Shown in pieces: positions 27,811 to 36,099 of a stretch of DNA of 37,078 nucleotides (the stretch's first letter is position 1; every line of letters starts with the position of its first letter). A model generated the notes under the pieces. It saw only the letters and a list, made by a program, of their open reading frames with translations. It was not told the DNA's origin and did not search any database. This stretch comes from Streptococcus suis. Its GTDB lineage: Bacteria; Bacillota; Bacilli; Lactobacillales; Streptococcaceae. A program made the translations under genes and the position numbers. The stretch spans positions 1 through 37,078 of the forward strand of contig NZ_JAMWEL010000021.1 in NCBI RefSeq assembly GCF_024509555.1, in the 5' to 3' direction.

Positions 27811-27840
27811 ATTATACCAAATTTTGTTTATTTTCCACAA
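27811..27840 (-). promoter_or_regulatory. pbp1b promoter
   Basis: Minus strand TTGTGG (27840-27835), 18-bp spacer, TATAAT (27816-27811) with a TGg extension; 20 bp upstream of the pbp1b ATG. It overlaps the tyrS promoter on the other strand. Confidence 0.75.
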
Positions 27841-27854
27841 TTTCATGGTATAAT
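27824..27854 (+). promoter_or_regulatory. tyrS promoter
   Basis: Consensus TATAAT at 27849-27854 with a TGg extension and a weak TTGTTT at 27824-27829. The leader to the tyrS ATG is only about 50 nt, too short for a T-box, which is often seen before tyrS in other Firmicutes. Confidence 0.7.
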
Positions 27855-27912
27855 AAGGGAGAATTTTTATTGGTTAGATGTGGTTTTTATCGCATCATAT
27901 AAGGAGAAACGC

Positions 27913-29169
27913 ATGAACATTTTTGAAGAACTAAAAGCTCGCGGCTTGGTCTTTCAAACGACAGACGAAGAAGCCTTGGTAAAAGCATTGACAGAAGGGC
28001 AAGTATCTTACTACACAGGATACGATCCAACAGCAGATAGTTTACACTTGGGGCACTTGGTTGCTATCTTAACTAGCCGTCGCTTGCAGTTGGCAGGCCA
28101 CAAGCCTTACGCCCTAGTTGGCGGTGCAACTGGTCTGATTGGCGACCCTTCCTTCAAGGATGCGGAGCGCAGCTTGCAAACCAAAGATACCGTGGACGGT
28201 TGGGTAACAAAAATCCAAGGTCAGCTCTCTCGCTTCTTGGATTTTGAAAATGGTGATAATAAGGCTGAAATGGTCAACAACTACGACTGGTTCTCAGGCA
28301 TCAGCTTTATTGACTTCCTTCGTGATGTTGGTAAATACTACACGGTCAACTACATGATGAGTAAAGACTCTGTGAAAAAACGGATTGAAACAGGGATTTC
28401 CTACACCGAGTTTGCCTACCAAATCATGCAGGGCTATGACTTCTACGAACTCAATGACAAGCACAATGTAACCCTGCAAATCGGTGGTTCTGACCAGTGG
28501 GGCAACATGACTGCCGGTACTGAATTGCTCCGCCGCAAGGCTGACAAGTCTGGTCACGTCATGACTGTACCACTTATCACCGACTCGACAGGTAAGAAAT
28601 TCGGCAAATCGGAAGGCAACGCCGTTTGGTTGGATGCCGACAAGACTTCCCCTTATGAAATGTACCAATTCTGGCTCAATGTCATGGACGATGATGCCGT
28701 TCGTTTCTTGAAAATCTTCACTTTCTTGTCATTGGATGAGATTGCTGAAATCGAGAAACAATTTGACGCAGCTCGTCATGAACGCTTGGCTCAGAAAATT
28801 TTGGCTAAGGAAGTGGTGACATTGGTACACGGTGAAGAAGCCTATAACCAAGCCCTTAACATCACCGAGCAATTGTTCGCAGGCAATATCAAAAACCTGT
28901 CCGCAAAAGAGCTCAAGCAGGGCCTCAGCAACGTTCCAAACTACGCTGTACAGGCTGAAGACAACCTTAACATCGTTGAACTCTTGGTTACCTCTGGTAT
29001 TGTCAATTCAAAACGCCAGGCTCGTGAGGACGTATCAAATGGTGCCATCTATGTCAATGGTGAGCGTGTGCAAGACTTGGAGTATAGCCTTTCTGACAGC
29101 GACAAGATTGACGGCGAGCTGACCGTTATCCGCCGCGGGAAGAAAAAATATTCTGTTTTGACTTATTAG
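27913..29169 (+). CDS. tyrS: tyrosyl-tRNA synthetase
   Basis: Charges tRNA-Tyr with tyrosine using ATP; its tRNA substrate is encoded at 36434-36514. The ATG at 27913 follows AAGGAG and gives 418 residues. The class I HIGH motif is HLGH at 45-48, the tyrosine pocket has DQWGN near 194-198, and the KMSKS equivalent is KFGKS at 229-233. An S4 RNA-binding domain occupies about 352-418 ([21 protein letters not shown]). Length is standard for the TyrRS of this group. Confidence 0.97.
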   Translation: MNIFEELKARGLVFQTTDEEALVKALTEGQVSYYTGYDPTADSLHLGHLVAILTSRRLQLAGHKPYALVGGATGLIGDPSFKDAERSLQTKDTVDGWVTKIQGQLSRFLDFENGDNKAEMVNNYDWFSGISFIDFLRDVGKYYTVNYMMSKDSVKKRIETGISYTEFAYQIMQGYDFYELNDKHNVTLQIGGSDQWGNMTAGTELLRRKADKSGHVMTVPLITDSTGKKFGKSEGNAVWLDADKTSPYEMYQFWLNVMDDDAVRFLKIFTFLSLDEIAEIEKQFDAARHERLAQKILAKEVVTLVHGEEAYNQALNITEQLFAGNIKNLSAKELKQGLSNVPNYAVQAEDNLNIVELLVTSGIVNSKRQAREDVSNGAIYVNGERVQDLEYSLSDSDKIDGELTVIRRGKKKYSVLTY

Positions 29170-29225
29170 TGTTTTTCATGGAAATCCTATGTGATTTCCT
29201 TTTGCTCTATCAAAAGGAGGTAACT

Positions 29226-29603
29226 ATGACCTGTATTTTTTGCCACCAACTCAAAGAAGAAGATATTCTCTACCAGACAGAGCATTTCAAGATAGTCTGG
29301 GACATTGACCCTATTCAAACTGGGCATCTGTTGATTATCAGTAAAGACCACTATGACACACTCAGTCAAGTCCCACCTACTGTTCGCTATGAGCTTTCGG
29401 ACTTGGAAGTCTTTTTGACTGAAAAACTCTGTCAGGAATTAGCGATTGACGGTGTGACCATGGCTTGTAATGACCGCCTGTTTGATGCTGGCACCCATTT
29501 CCATGTCCACCTGATTCCACGCTTTCAATCAGACGGCTTCTGGGACCAAATTTCACTTGCACAAGTACAATTAGACCTGACTCATTTTCTCAAAGCATTA
29601 TAA
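29226..29603 (+). CDS. HIT family nucleotide-binding protein
   Basis: A 125-residue small hydrolase or transferase of the histidine triad superfamily. The start MTCIFCHQ matches the usual CxxC opening of HIT proteins, and the triad is in GTHFHVHLIPRF near residue 96. The ATG at 29226 is preceded by a perfect AAAGGAGG. Members hydrolyse AMP-lysine, dinucleoside polyphosphates or similar; the substrate here is unknown. It lies 56 bp downstream of tyrS, and no separate promoter is evident. Confidence 0.9.
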   Translation: MTCIFCHQLKEEDILYQTEHFKIVWDIDPIQTGHLLIISKDHYDTLSQVPPTVRYELSDLEVFLTEKLCQELAIDGVTMACNDRLFDAGTHFHVHLIPRFQSDGFWDQISLAQVQLDLTHFLKAL

Positions 29604-29627
29604 AAAGCAGCCCGACGGCTGCTTTTT
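29602..29627 (+). terminator. bidirectional terminator between HIT gene and copZ
   Basis: AAAAAGCAGCC (29602-29612) and GGCTGCTTTTT (29617-29627) form an 11-pair perfect stem with a CGAC loop; A-run and T-run sit in the arms, so it works in both directions. Confidence 0.92.
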
Positions 29628-29630
29628 CGC

Positions 29631-29840
29631 TTATATCAATTCTTCCACTTCATAGATTGTATCATCCAGCACCTCTTGGTACCGTTCCAAGTCATAGGCT
29701 ACAGAGGTTTCCACCTCCGCCAACTGCCCTTCCAGCTGGATTTTCACCTCTTCCACCCCATCCAAGTCCAAGAGGTGATTGGTCACATGCTTGACACAGT
29801 TTTGACAAGACAGGTTTTTTAACTTCAAGATTTGTTTCAT
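29631..29840 (-). CDS. copZ: copper chaperone CopZ (heavy-metal-associated domain)
   Basis: A 69-residue ferredoxin-like HMA domain that carries Cu(I) in the cytoplasm and delivers it to CopY or to the CopA exporter. The metal site is CQNC at residues 12-15 in NLSCQNCVKHV; Leu replaces the common Met before it. The acidic C-terminus is typical of CopZ. Its ATG overlaps the copY stop by four bases, so the two are coupled. The expected copA gene is not between or beside them. Confidence 0.9.
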   Translation of the reverse strand: MKQILKLKNLSCQNCVKHVTNHLLDLDGVEEVKIQLEGQLAEVETSVAYDLERYQEVLDDTIYEVEELI

Positions 29841-30283
29841 CGTAGTTCTCCTTTTTTATGATGCCCGCAGGTACATTGTCCCGCCAAGCACTGACAAGCG
29901 ATTTGCTCAGGTGCAGTCCTTTGCAGCTGAGAAATTTTGCTAGCTAGATTTTCTAGGCTTTTTTGGGAAAATATCCCTGTGTCTAGCAGTTTTTCAACCA
30001 GTCTCCCCTGTTTTGTGGAACATATGGTAGCTAGTAAGAGCTCCACCTGCCCCTGCAAATGTTCTGCTTCACTGATCAGCGGATAATAGTGATACTTGCT
30101 AGTTTCCTTAGCCATTCTCAAATAATTTTTCTTCCGCAGCCGCCCCAAGAGTGTCTTAATGGTCGTCGCCTGCCAATCAAAACCCTCCTGCAAGGCCTGA
30201 ATAATTTCCTGGGAAGTCGCACCAGGATGGGCCCACAGAACCCGCATGACCTGCCACTCCGCAGCAGAAATTGTCTGCTCCAC
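29837..30283 (-). CDS. copY: CopY/TcrY family copper-responsive repressor
   Basis: A 148-residue winged-helix repressor (BlaI/MecI/CopY type). The DNA-binding domain is residues about 1-75 (ISAAEWQVMRVLW...WQATTIKTLLGRLRKKNYL). The C-terminal metal hook is CQC-N4-CTC (CxCxxxxCxC), which binds Zn for repression and Cu(I) for release. GTG at 30283 is chosen because GGAGGT sits six bases upstream; an earlier GTG at 30301 lacks one. The operator lies in its own promoter. Confidence 0.93.
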   Translation of the reverse strand: MEQTISAAEWQVMRVLWAHPGATSQEIIQALQEGFDWQATTIKTLLGRLRKKNYLRMAKETSKYHYYPLISEAEHLQGQVELLLATICSTKQGRLVEKLLDTGIFSQKSLENLASKISQLQRTAPEQIACQCLAGQCTCGHHKKGELR

Positions 30284-30313
30284 ACATTCACCTCCAATCA
30301 CATTTCTACAATC

Positions 30314-30342
30314 AGTTTACATTTGTAGTCAAAAAATGTCAA
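30314..30342 (-). promoter_or_regulatory. copYZ promoter with cop box
   Basis: Minus strand TTGACA (30342-30337), 17-bp spacer and TAAACT (30319-30314). A perfect CopY operator TACA-N2-TGTA (30318-30327) sits in the spacer and touches the -10. The -35 overlaps the T-run of the adcA terminator. Confidence 0.88.
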
Positions 30343-30370
30343 GAAGAAAGACCGAGCAAGATACTCGGTC
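30341..30370 (-). terminator. adcRCBA operon terminator
   Basis: GACCGAG (30350-30356) pairs with CTCGGTC (30364-30370); on the minus strand TTTCTTCTT follows. It ends the zinc operon 13 bp after adcA and runs into the cop promoter. Confidence 0.8.
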
Positions 30371-30382
30371 GATTTTCCTATG

Positions 30383-31891
30383 TTAGTGAGCCAGCATTTC
30401 CTGACCAATTTCCAAACCAGTCAAACCAACTGGATAGTAGGTCGGCCAGTTTTCCAATTCTTCCAAGAGTTTTTCTTGGCTCTCTCCACCAAAATAGATA
30501 TGGAAATGGCCTGTCTTAACAGGTGCGATATTGTGGTCGCTGAATTGTACATACTTGTAGTCACCAGCATCGGCATCCGTTGCTTCAAATAAGAAACGAA
30601 CCCCACGGTTACTTTTTTTATAAGTCAAAATTTCATAACCCACGTACTTATAGGTATACTTGTAAGACTTGTCTCCCACTACAAACTCCATGGTATTGTC
30701 AGTAATGTTGATTTGATCAACGTCTGTCTTGTAACCTGTGTCGTAGTATGCCCTATACTCTTCAGCTGTCATGCCTCCTTTGAGCTTAGCCTTGTAGTCC
30801 CAGACTTGGTCCAGCGTACCGTCTAGCAAGTAAGGATACACAGACTGCCACTCCCCGACATAATCTGACAAAGTGCGGTCTTTAACAGCAGAATCTTCAA
30901 AATAACCATTGTAAACCGTCTGAGCCGTCTCAGCACCCTCTTCTGGCAAGATTTCCACTCCTGCTTGGCTGGTTGTTTTTTCCAAAGCCGCCAAGTTTGC
31001 TTCCATGATGGAAATATAATCCTCACCACTATCCATAGCTTCTGTCGTTACACTCTCAAGCGTATCCAAAACGTCCAGTTCCACGCCAGTTTCTTTTGCC
31101 AAGGTTTCTGCCACTGCTGAAGAAGCATTTTCTTCAAAGTAGATGTACTTGATGCCATAGGTCTTGATGTATTCAGCCAATTCTGCCAAGCGAGTTGCCG
31201 TAGGCTCTTGGTCTGCAGAGACACCGGTGATGGATACTTGGTGCAAACCATAATCCAAAGCCAAATAAGCAAAGGCAGTGTGCTGGGTAACAAAGTATTT
31301 TTGCTTAGCAGCTGACAAGGTTTCTGTGTATTGAGAATGCAGAGCTTCTAGCTTTTCAATATAGGCTGCTGCATTTTCTTCAAAAGCAGCTTTTTTCTCA
31401 GGATACTGGGCAATCAAACCATCCCGAATGGTTTCTACCAAGGTAATGGAACGCTCTGGTGACAACCATACATGTGGGTCATATGCATGGTTATGTTCTT
31501 CCCCTTCAGCATGGTCATGTTCTTCTTCCTCGCTACCAGGCAAGAGCAACATTCCCTCCGTCGCCTTGATGACACCAACCGCTTCAGTATCAATACTGTC
31601 TAAAACATCTGGCACCCAAGTCTCCATATTTTCATTTTCATAGACAAAGGTATCCGCTTCTTGAATAACGGCAATGTCCTTGGCAGATGGCTCAAAGTCA
31701 TGAACTTCTGTTCCCGCCTCAATCAACAAATCAACTGTGCCTTCCTCGCCTACTACCTGCTTGGTAAACTCATAAACAGGATAAAAGGTGGTCACGATGT
31801 TCAACTCATCATTTTGAGAAGCTGTGCTATTACCACAGGCAGACAAGGCGAAGAATGATAATCCCAAACCTAAAAGAGCTAATTTTTTCAT
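30383..31891 (-). CDS. adcA: zinc-binding lipoprotein AdcA with fused ZinT domain
   Basis: Surface zinc receptor of the AdcABC importer. The 502 residues start with a lipoprotein signal (lipobox LSAC, Cys19). The ZnuA-like domain (about 30-310) has His64, His140, His204 and an acidic residue near 279 as zinc site. A His/Glu-rich loop (121-136) sits over it. The C-terminal ZinT domain (about 325-502) has His453, His462 and His464. The two-domain form is the standard streptococcal AdcA. It is last in adcRCBA, nine bases after adcB, and under AdcR control. Confidence 0.96.
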   Translation of the reverse strand: MKKLALLGLGLSFFALSACGNSTASQNDELNIVTTFYPVYEFTKQVVGEEGTVDLLIEAGTEVHDFEPSAKDIAVIQEADTFVYENENMETWVPDVLDSIDTEAVGVIKATEGMLLLPGSEEEEHDHAEGEEHNHAYDPHVWLSPERSITLVETIRDGLIAQYPEKKAAFEENAAAYIEKLEALHSQYTETLSAAKQKYFVTQHTAFAYLALDYGLHQVSITGVSADQEPTATRLAELAEYIKTYGIKYIYFEENASSAVAETLAKETGVELDVLDTLESVTTEAMDSGEDYISIMEANLAALEKTTSQAGVEILPEEGAETAQTVYNGYFEDSAVKDRTLSDYVGEWQSVYPYLLDGTLDQVWDYKAKLKGGMTAEEYRAYYDTGYKTDVDQINITDNTMEFVVGDKSYKYTYKYVGYEILTYKKSNRGVRFLFEATDADAGDYKYVQFSDHNIAPVKTGHFHIYFGGESQEKLLEELENWPTYYPVGLTGLEIGQEMLAH

Positions 31892-31899
31892 AATTCCTC

Positions 31900-32712
31900 C
31901 TATTTTTTAAACTTGGCTACTAAATTCACCAATAAGAAAATACTAATAAAAATCAAGGTGATGCTGGCACTTGCAGGTGTTTCAGCATAGTAAGATGTCA
32001 ACAAACCAGTGACCATTCCAAAGAAACCAATCGACATTCCGATCACAATCACCGACTTAAAATTTTTCCCTAGACGAAGCGCAATGGCTGCAGGCAAGAC
32101 CATGATGGTCGATACCAAGAGGGCACCAGCCGCAGGAATCATCAGGGCAATGGCGACACCTGTCACCACATTAAAAGCAATAGACATGGCACGTACTGGT
32201 AATCCGTCAACAAAAGCCGTATCCTCGTCAAAAGTCAAGATATACATAGGACGCAGAAAGAGAAGGGTCAACAAGATAACCGCAACTGCAATGCCAAACA
32301 AAGCCCAGACCTGTTCCTGGCTAATAGTGACAATCGATCCAAATAGATATTGATCTAAACTCAAACTCGACTTACCGCCAGACTTATTCATAACAATAAG
32401 GGAAATAGCCAGACCTGTTGACATCAAAATAGCTGTACCGATTTCCATAAAGTTTTTATAGATCGTCCGCAAGTACTCAAGAAAGACTGCTGCCACAATC
32501 ACAACAAGTAAGGTTGACACAGTTGGAGAAATCCCCAAAACCAAACCAAACGCCACACCTGCTAAGGAAACGTGACTAAGGGTATCTGACATCAAACTCT
32601 GTCTTCTGAGAATGAGAAAAACACCCAGGATTGGCGAAAACAAACTCATGGCAATAATTGCCAAAAAAGCCCGCTGCATGAAATCATACTGGAAAATAGA
32701 CAGATCAAACAT
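31900..32712 (-). CDS. adcB: zinc ABC transporter permease AdcB
   Basis: Membrane channel subunit (ZnuB/ABC-3 family) that passes zinc from AdcA inward. The 270 residues contain about eight hydrophobic helices and the conserved [21 protein letters not shown] and [15 protein letters not shown] segments; the latter is the cytoplasmic loop that contacts the ATPase. Its ATG overlaps the end of adcC by eight bases. Confidence 0.95.
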   Translation of the reverse strand: MFDLSIFQYDFMQRAFLAIIAMSLFSPILGVFLILRRQSLMSDTLSHVSLAGVAFGLVLGISPTVSTLLVVIVAAVFLEYLRTIYKNFMEIGTAILMSTGLAISLIVMNKSGGKSSLSLDQYLFGSIVTISQEQVWALFGIAVAVILLTLLFLRPMYILTFDEDTAFVDGLPVRAMSIAFNVVTGVAIALMIPAAGALLVSTIMVLPAAIALRLGKNFKSVIVIGMSIGFFGMVTGLLTSYYAETPASASITLIFISIFLLVNLVAKFKK

Positions 32713-33415
32713 GGCCTACCTCCGATTCTAATTCCGCATCATGAACATTGAAACAGCGCCAAGGAGAAGCCTGATCACGAACCAAATGAATATTGCGATC
32801 TGCATACCGACTCAACTCATCAGGATCATGAGTAATCATCAAAACAGCCTTTCCATGCATCTTAGCAGAATGGTGCATAAGGCGGTAAAAATCGTCCTTG
32901 GTCCCACTATCCATTCCAGTGGTTGGCTCATCTAAGATGAAAATATCCGGATCAGATGCAAACATCCGAGCAATAACAGCCCGTTGCTTTTGTCCACCGC
33001 TCAGTGAACCCAGTTTTTTATCTCGATGATCCCACATACCAACCGATTCCAAACTCTTCTTCACATGTTCCTCATCGTGAGCTGTCAACCGTCTAAACCA
33101 ACCCTGCCTTGGGTAACGCCCCGAACGAACAAATTCCAAAACAGTACTTGGAAAACCAGCATTAAAGCTAGCAATCTGCTGTGGAAGATAGGCCATCCGC
33201 AATTTCTTACCCGAAATACTCTTATCAGAAATCACAACAGAGCCAGACAAGGGTTTCAAAATTCCCAGCGTCGCACGAATCAAAGTCGACTTTGCTGCTC
33301 CATTCTCCCCAGTAAGTGTTACAAATTCTCCACTATCCAAGTGATAATAAATGTGCTCTAAGACCGGTTCTTGTTCATATGAAAAAGACAAGTCTTCAAC
33401 AGTGATATATCTCAT
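32705..33415 (-). CDS. adcC: zinc ABC transporter ATP-binding protein AdcC
   Basis: Cytoplasmic ATPase of the zinc importer, 236 residues. Walker A is GENGAAKS at 36-43, with Ala in place of the usual third Gly; as I recall, pneumococcal AdcC has the same substitution, so it is a lineage trait rather than a defect. The Q-loop is LPQQ (77-80), the signature LSGGQ 138-142, Walker B IFILDEP 158-164 and the switch His196. Start and the adcR stop share one base (TAATG). Confidence 0.95.
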   Translation of the reverse strand: MRYITVEDLSFSYEQEPVLEHIYYHLDSGEFVTLTGENGAAKSTLIRATLGILKPLSGSVVISDKSISGKKLRMAYLPQQIASFNAGFPSTVLEFVRSGRYPRQGWFRRLTAHDEEHVKKSLESVGMWDHRDKKLGSLSGGQKQRAVIARMFASDPDIFILDEPTTGMDSGTKDDFYRLMHHSAKMHGKAVLMITHDPDELSRYADRNIHLVRDQASPWRCFNVHDAELESEVGHV

Positions 33416-33858
33416 TACTTTTTAATTTTCCCAACTAAATCAGTCAAAAAACGACCAATAATCTCTTGTTCCTCTTGGCTATATGCAGCCAATACTTCGT
33501 CATAAGTAGCAATAGTCAATTCATGATGATGCGCATGTTCTAAAGCAATTGGCTTGGCCTTATCAGTCAACTGATACCGAATGATACGTGCATCCTTTTC
33601 ATCCCGCATCCCCATCAACATATCTTTTGCCAACAAAGATTTAACAGCCTTGGTAATAGCAGCCTGGCTAACCCCTAATTCCTTAGCAATCTCAGAACTA
33701 GTATATGACTTATTCTCAATCAACATCAAGATATGTTCCTGTGTATTAGTCAGCGTTTCTTGACTCTGGCAAGCCCCAACCAAAATTTCCAAATGATTTT
33801 CAGAACTCAGGATAATCTCCTGTAATTTGAGTTCTATAAAATGTGCAAGCTTACTCAT
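33415..33858 (-). CDS. adcR: zinc-responsive MarR-family repressor AdcR
   Basis: A 147-residue winged-helix dimer that binds DNA when loaded with zinc and represses its own operon and other zinc uptake genes. The wHTH is about residues 54-96 ([22 protein letters not shown]). Zinc ligands known from pneumococcal AdcR are all present: Glu24, His42, His108 and His112, within HAHHH. First gene of adcRCBA, with its own operator at 33884-33895. Confidence 0.96.
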   Translation of the reverse strand: MSKLAHFIELKLQEIILSSENHLEILVGACQSQETLTNTQEHILMLIENKSYTSSEIAKELGVSQAAITKAVKSLLAKDMLMGMRDEKDARIIRYQLTDKAKPIALEHAHHHELTIATYDEVLAAYSQEEQEIIGRFLTDLVGKIKK

Positions 33859-33868
33859 AGATGTTTCC

Positions 33869-33880
33869 TTAATCGATTAA
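33869..33880. promoter_or_regulatory. palindrome beside the AdcR box
   Basis: TTAATCGATTAA is a perfect 12-bp palindrome whose centre lies exactly 15 bp from the AdcR box centre. It keeps the TTAA-N4-TTAA outline but not the inner C and G of the AdcR consensus, so it may be a degenerate second site. Confidence 0.4.
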
Positions 33881-33883
33881 TTG

Positions 33884-33922
33884 TTAACTTGTTAAGTATA
33901 TCATAAAATCCAAAATTGTCAA
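33884..33922 (-). promoter_or_regulatory. adcRCBA promoter and AdcR operator
   Basis: Minus strand TTGACA (33922-33917), 16-bp spacer and TATACT (33900-33895) with TG extension, a strong promoter. TTAACTTGTTAA (33884-33895), matching the AdcR consensus TTAAC-N2-GTTAA, overlaps the -10 by one base and covers the start site. The next 84 bp (33923-34006), up to the IS630 remnant, show only a CAGTATA/TATACTG palindrome around 34000-34014. Confidence 0.92.
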
Positions 33923-34006
33923 ATTATGATAGACTTTTTTCAAGTAACTCTATCATACAAAAGTGATAATATCTTTATTAGGTCGAATTTGAATATGTCC
34001 AGTATA

Positions 34007-34400
34007 TTATACTGATGAGGGAAAAAAATTAATACTATACAAAAAACAAAAATAGATATCTCGTGCCCATCGCCTATTAACTATTGACTTTAAATCAGTG
34101 TCATGTAAACTTTGAATGATTACTTTCAGACTATCCATCACCTCTTCCAAGGTCTTTAGTGCTAAATCATTGAAATCACAATTACGAATTTCCACCCAAA
34201 CATATTCATTTAGATTCATATCTGTTGTACAAAGAGGTATGCAAACAAACTCAATATTTGTCGGTATTTCTAAGTCTTCGATTTATGCCAAATGTTATTG
34301 TCCATCACCAAAACAATGTAGTTATCAGAGTATTCTAAGGATAAGTGCTTCAAAAACTCCTTCATACAATCTGAATTAGAAGCGACAGCAATCAAAAAAA
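34007..34400 (-). pseudogene. IS630-family transposase remnant
   Basis: The minus strand encodes the C-terminal half of an IS630-type DDE transposase in two frames. Upstream part: FLKHLSLEYSDNYIVLVMDNNIWHKSKT, containing the second catalytic Asp block (VMDN.xWHKS). A one-base shift near 34275 moves to LEIPTNIEFV...MNLNEYVWVEIRN, with the last catalytic Glu in the NLNEYVW block. The N-terminal half is missing, at about 34400. It is dead, and it sits next to ISL3 debris. Confidence 0.8.
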
Positions 34401-34412
34401 CATACTAAGATT

Positions 34413-34458
34413 AGTAGTGAGGAAATCTCCGACGGGAGAAAGTATTCACTACTTTTTC
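34413..34458 (+). terminator. bulged hairpin with T-run at IS630/ISL3 junction
   Basis: AGTAGTGA...TCTCC pairs with GGAGA...TCACTACT (inner loop of five and six bases), followed by TTTTTCTTT. It could terminate plus-strand transcripts entering the ISL3 remnants. No gene ends directly before it, so it may be debris. Confidence 0.5.
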
Positions 34459-34475
34459 TTTATGATAAAGTAAAG

Positions 34476-34620
34476 GTGTCTTGTCTAAAGGATAAAGACA
34501 AGGTTTTGAATGCCCTAGAATTGCCTTATTTCAACGCCAAACTGGAAGCTACCAATAATCTCATCAAAGTCATTAAGAGAAATGCCTTTAGTTTCAGGAA
34601 CTTTGAAAACTTTAAAAAAC
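34476..34620 (+). pseudogene. ISL3 transposase C-terminal remnant
   Basis: The frame reads NALELPYFNAKLEATNNLIKVIKR followed by the FRNFENFKKR tail, homologous to residues near the C-terminus of the transposase at 34745-36055 and to the left-edge copy. It breaks off exactly where the left inverted repeat of the next ISL3 element begins (34621). The open frame runs on through that repeat to 34676, giving an artificial tail ending VEIMEPF. Confidence 0.82.
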
Positions 34621-35399
34621 GGCTCTATAAGACTGTAGTGGGTAAATCCACTGTAGAGATTATGGAGCCTTTTTGAGTGTAGAAAAAAAGTCCCATATGA
34701 CCTATAATGAAAAGCGACAAAACAACTCATTAGAAAGGGTTCATATGGAACAACTTTATCATGCAACAGAACTAATCGGAATCAAAGACAAAAACATCAA
34801 AATTCTCTTTGTTTTGAAACATCTGACCCATCTGGAAATTCGGGAAAAGCTAGATTACGAAAGTCCTGGTTGTTCTCATTGTCAAGGAAAATGTATCAAG
34901 CACGATTTTCAAAAGTCGTCAAAAATCCCTATTTTAGATTGTCAGGGGTTTCCAACCTTCCTCCTGCTTAAAAAACGCCGGTTTCAGTGCAAATCTTGCA
35001 AAAAAGTGACCGTAGCTGAGACAGCTCTAGTCAAGAAAAACTGTCAGATTTCCCAACCTATTTGGGAGAAAGTTACACAACTCCATACAGAAAATATGAC
35101 CAATATAGCCATCGCTAGGAGACTACATGTCTCTGTGTCGGTCGTCCAGAGGAAACTGGTTCAGTTTCAATTTGAGCATGATTTTATGAAATTACCAAAA
35201 GTCTTAAGCTGGGATGAATTTAGTCGAAATAAGGGAAAACTAGCCTTTATTGCTCAGGATTTTGAGACAAGACGGATTGTGACCATTCTAGAAGACAACC
35301 GCCAAGTCACCTTCAAGAACTATTTCTACAAGTATCCTAGGGATGTCAGAGAGACTGTCAAGGTCGTAACCATGCTTTGGCTACAAAATAGCTAGTCCC

Positions 35400-35459
35400 T
35401 TCGCTTTCCTATCTCTAGACTCAGGCTGAAACAGTCTATTCCCAGACTGTTTCACTCCC
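35400..35459 (+). repeat. hairpin repeat copy A in the transposase gene
   Basis: Begins TTCGCTTTCCTATCTCTAG, then CTCAGGC, then an 11-bp stem TGAAACAGTCT (35427-35437) / AGACTGTTTCA (35444-35454) with a six-base loop, then CTCCC. It matches copy B at 25 of the first 28 positions. Confidence 0.8.
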
Positions 35460-35595
35460 AAAGGCTAAAATTGTCCTTGATAGATTTCACATTATCCAAC
35501 ACCTGAGCCGTGCTATGAACCGTATCCGTATTCAAATTATGAATCATTTCGTTAGAAAATCTCAAGAATACAGTTTCCAGAATCGCTACTGGAAC

Positions 35596-35651
35596 TTCGC
35601 TCTCCTATTTCTAGGCTCAGGCTAAATCAGTCCACTGGACTGATTTACTCC
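35596..35651 (+). repeat. hairpin repeat copy B in the transposase gene
   Basis: Begins TTCGCTCTCCTATTTCTAG, then CTCAGGC, then an 11-bp stem TAAATCAGTCC (35623-35633) / GGACTGATTTA (35637-35647) with a three-base loop, then CTCC. Same orientation as copy A. The stem differs from A at three positions, each with the matching change on the other arm. Confidence 0.8.
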
Positions 35652-36099
35652 AAAAAGATAGCCGTAAACTGTCACTGAATCACTTCTATACCCGCAATTT
35701 TGGGCAAACATTAACACCGAGAGAGGTTGTCCAGAAGACATTGGATTTCTCAGATGAATTGAAATTCTATTATGAACTCTTCCATTTCCAAGAGAAGAAC
35801 TCGAACTATTTCTTCAAGATTCTAAAGAACAACATGAACATAGTCAATTCTGCCTTTAAGACTTTTCTAAAGTATAAAACTTATATCACAAACGCCATTG
35901 AGCTTCCCTATTCCAACGCTCAACTGGAAGTGACCAATAAACTCATCAAGGACATCAAGAGGCAGGCTTTCGGGTTTAGGAACTTTAAAACTAAGATTTA
36001 CATTGCTTTGAATATTGAAAAAGAGAGAACGAATTTCGTTCTCTCTAGGTGTTAGCTTTTCGTCTACCCACTACAGTTGACAAAGAGCCTTTTAAACTA

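Larger units (their letters stand above)
34745..36055 (+). pseudogene. ISL3-family transposase, interrupted by two hairpin insertions
   Basis: The ATG at 34745 starts MEQLYHATELIGIKDKNIKI. An N-terminal zinc-binding region (C..C...C..C: SPGCSHCQGKC and FQCKSCKK) and a helix-turn-helix (NIAIARRLHVSVSVVQRKL) precede the start of the DDE domain (LSWDEFS). The frame stops at 35395. Homology resumes at AKIVLDRFHIIQHLSRAMNRI (from about 35463), is broken again at 35596-35651, and continues SRKLSLNHFYTRNFGQ to NFVLSRC and a stop at 36053-36055. Both breaks coincide with copies of a small hairpin repeat. Not functional as it stands. Confidence 0.85.
34621..36089 (+). mobile_element. ISL3-family insertion sequence (1469 bp, inactive)
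   Basis: Left repeat 34621-34644 (GGCTCT...ACTGTAGTGGGTA) and right repeat 36065-36089 are inverted copies, sharing the outer six and inner 13 bases with a variable centre of five or six. The single transposase gene is broken. No clean 8-bp target duplication flanks it: the left flank is TAAAAAAC from another ISL3 copy and the right flank is TTTTAAAC next to tRNA-Leu. This suggests recombination after insertion. Confidence 0.88.

Noticed and set aside
27855..27912. Possible T-box leader before tyrS
   Set aside because: Only about 58 nt separate the promoter and ATG. No specifier stem, T-box sequence or terminator hairpin fits there.
32741..33361. Plus-strand frames opposite adcC
   Set aside because: Shadows of adcC; the ATPase has all motifs and tight operon overlaps with adcR and adcB.
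34673..34744. Upstream extension of the ISL3 transposase start
   Set aside because: The ATG at 34745 starts the conserved MEQLYHATELIGI and has an AGAAAGGG ribosome site. The extension covers the IS end region.
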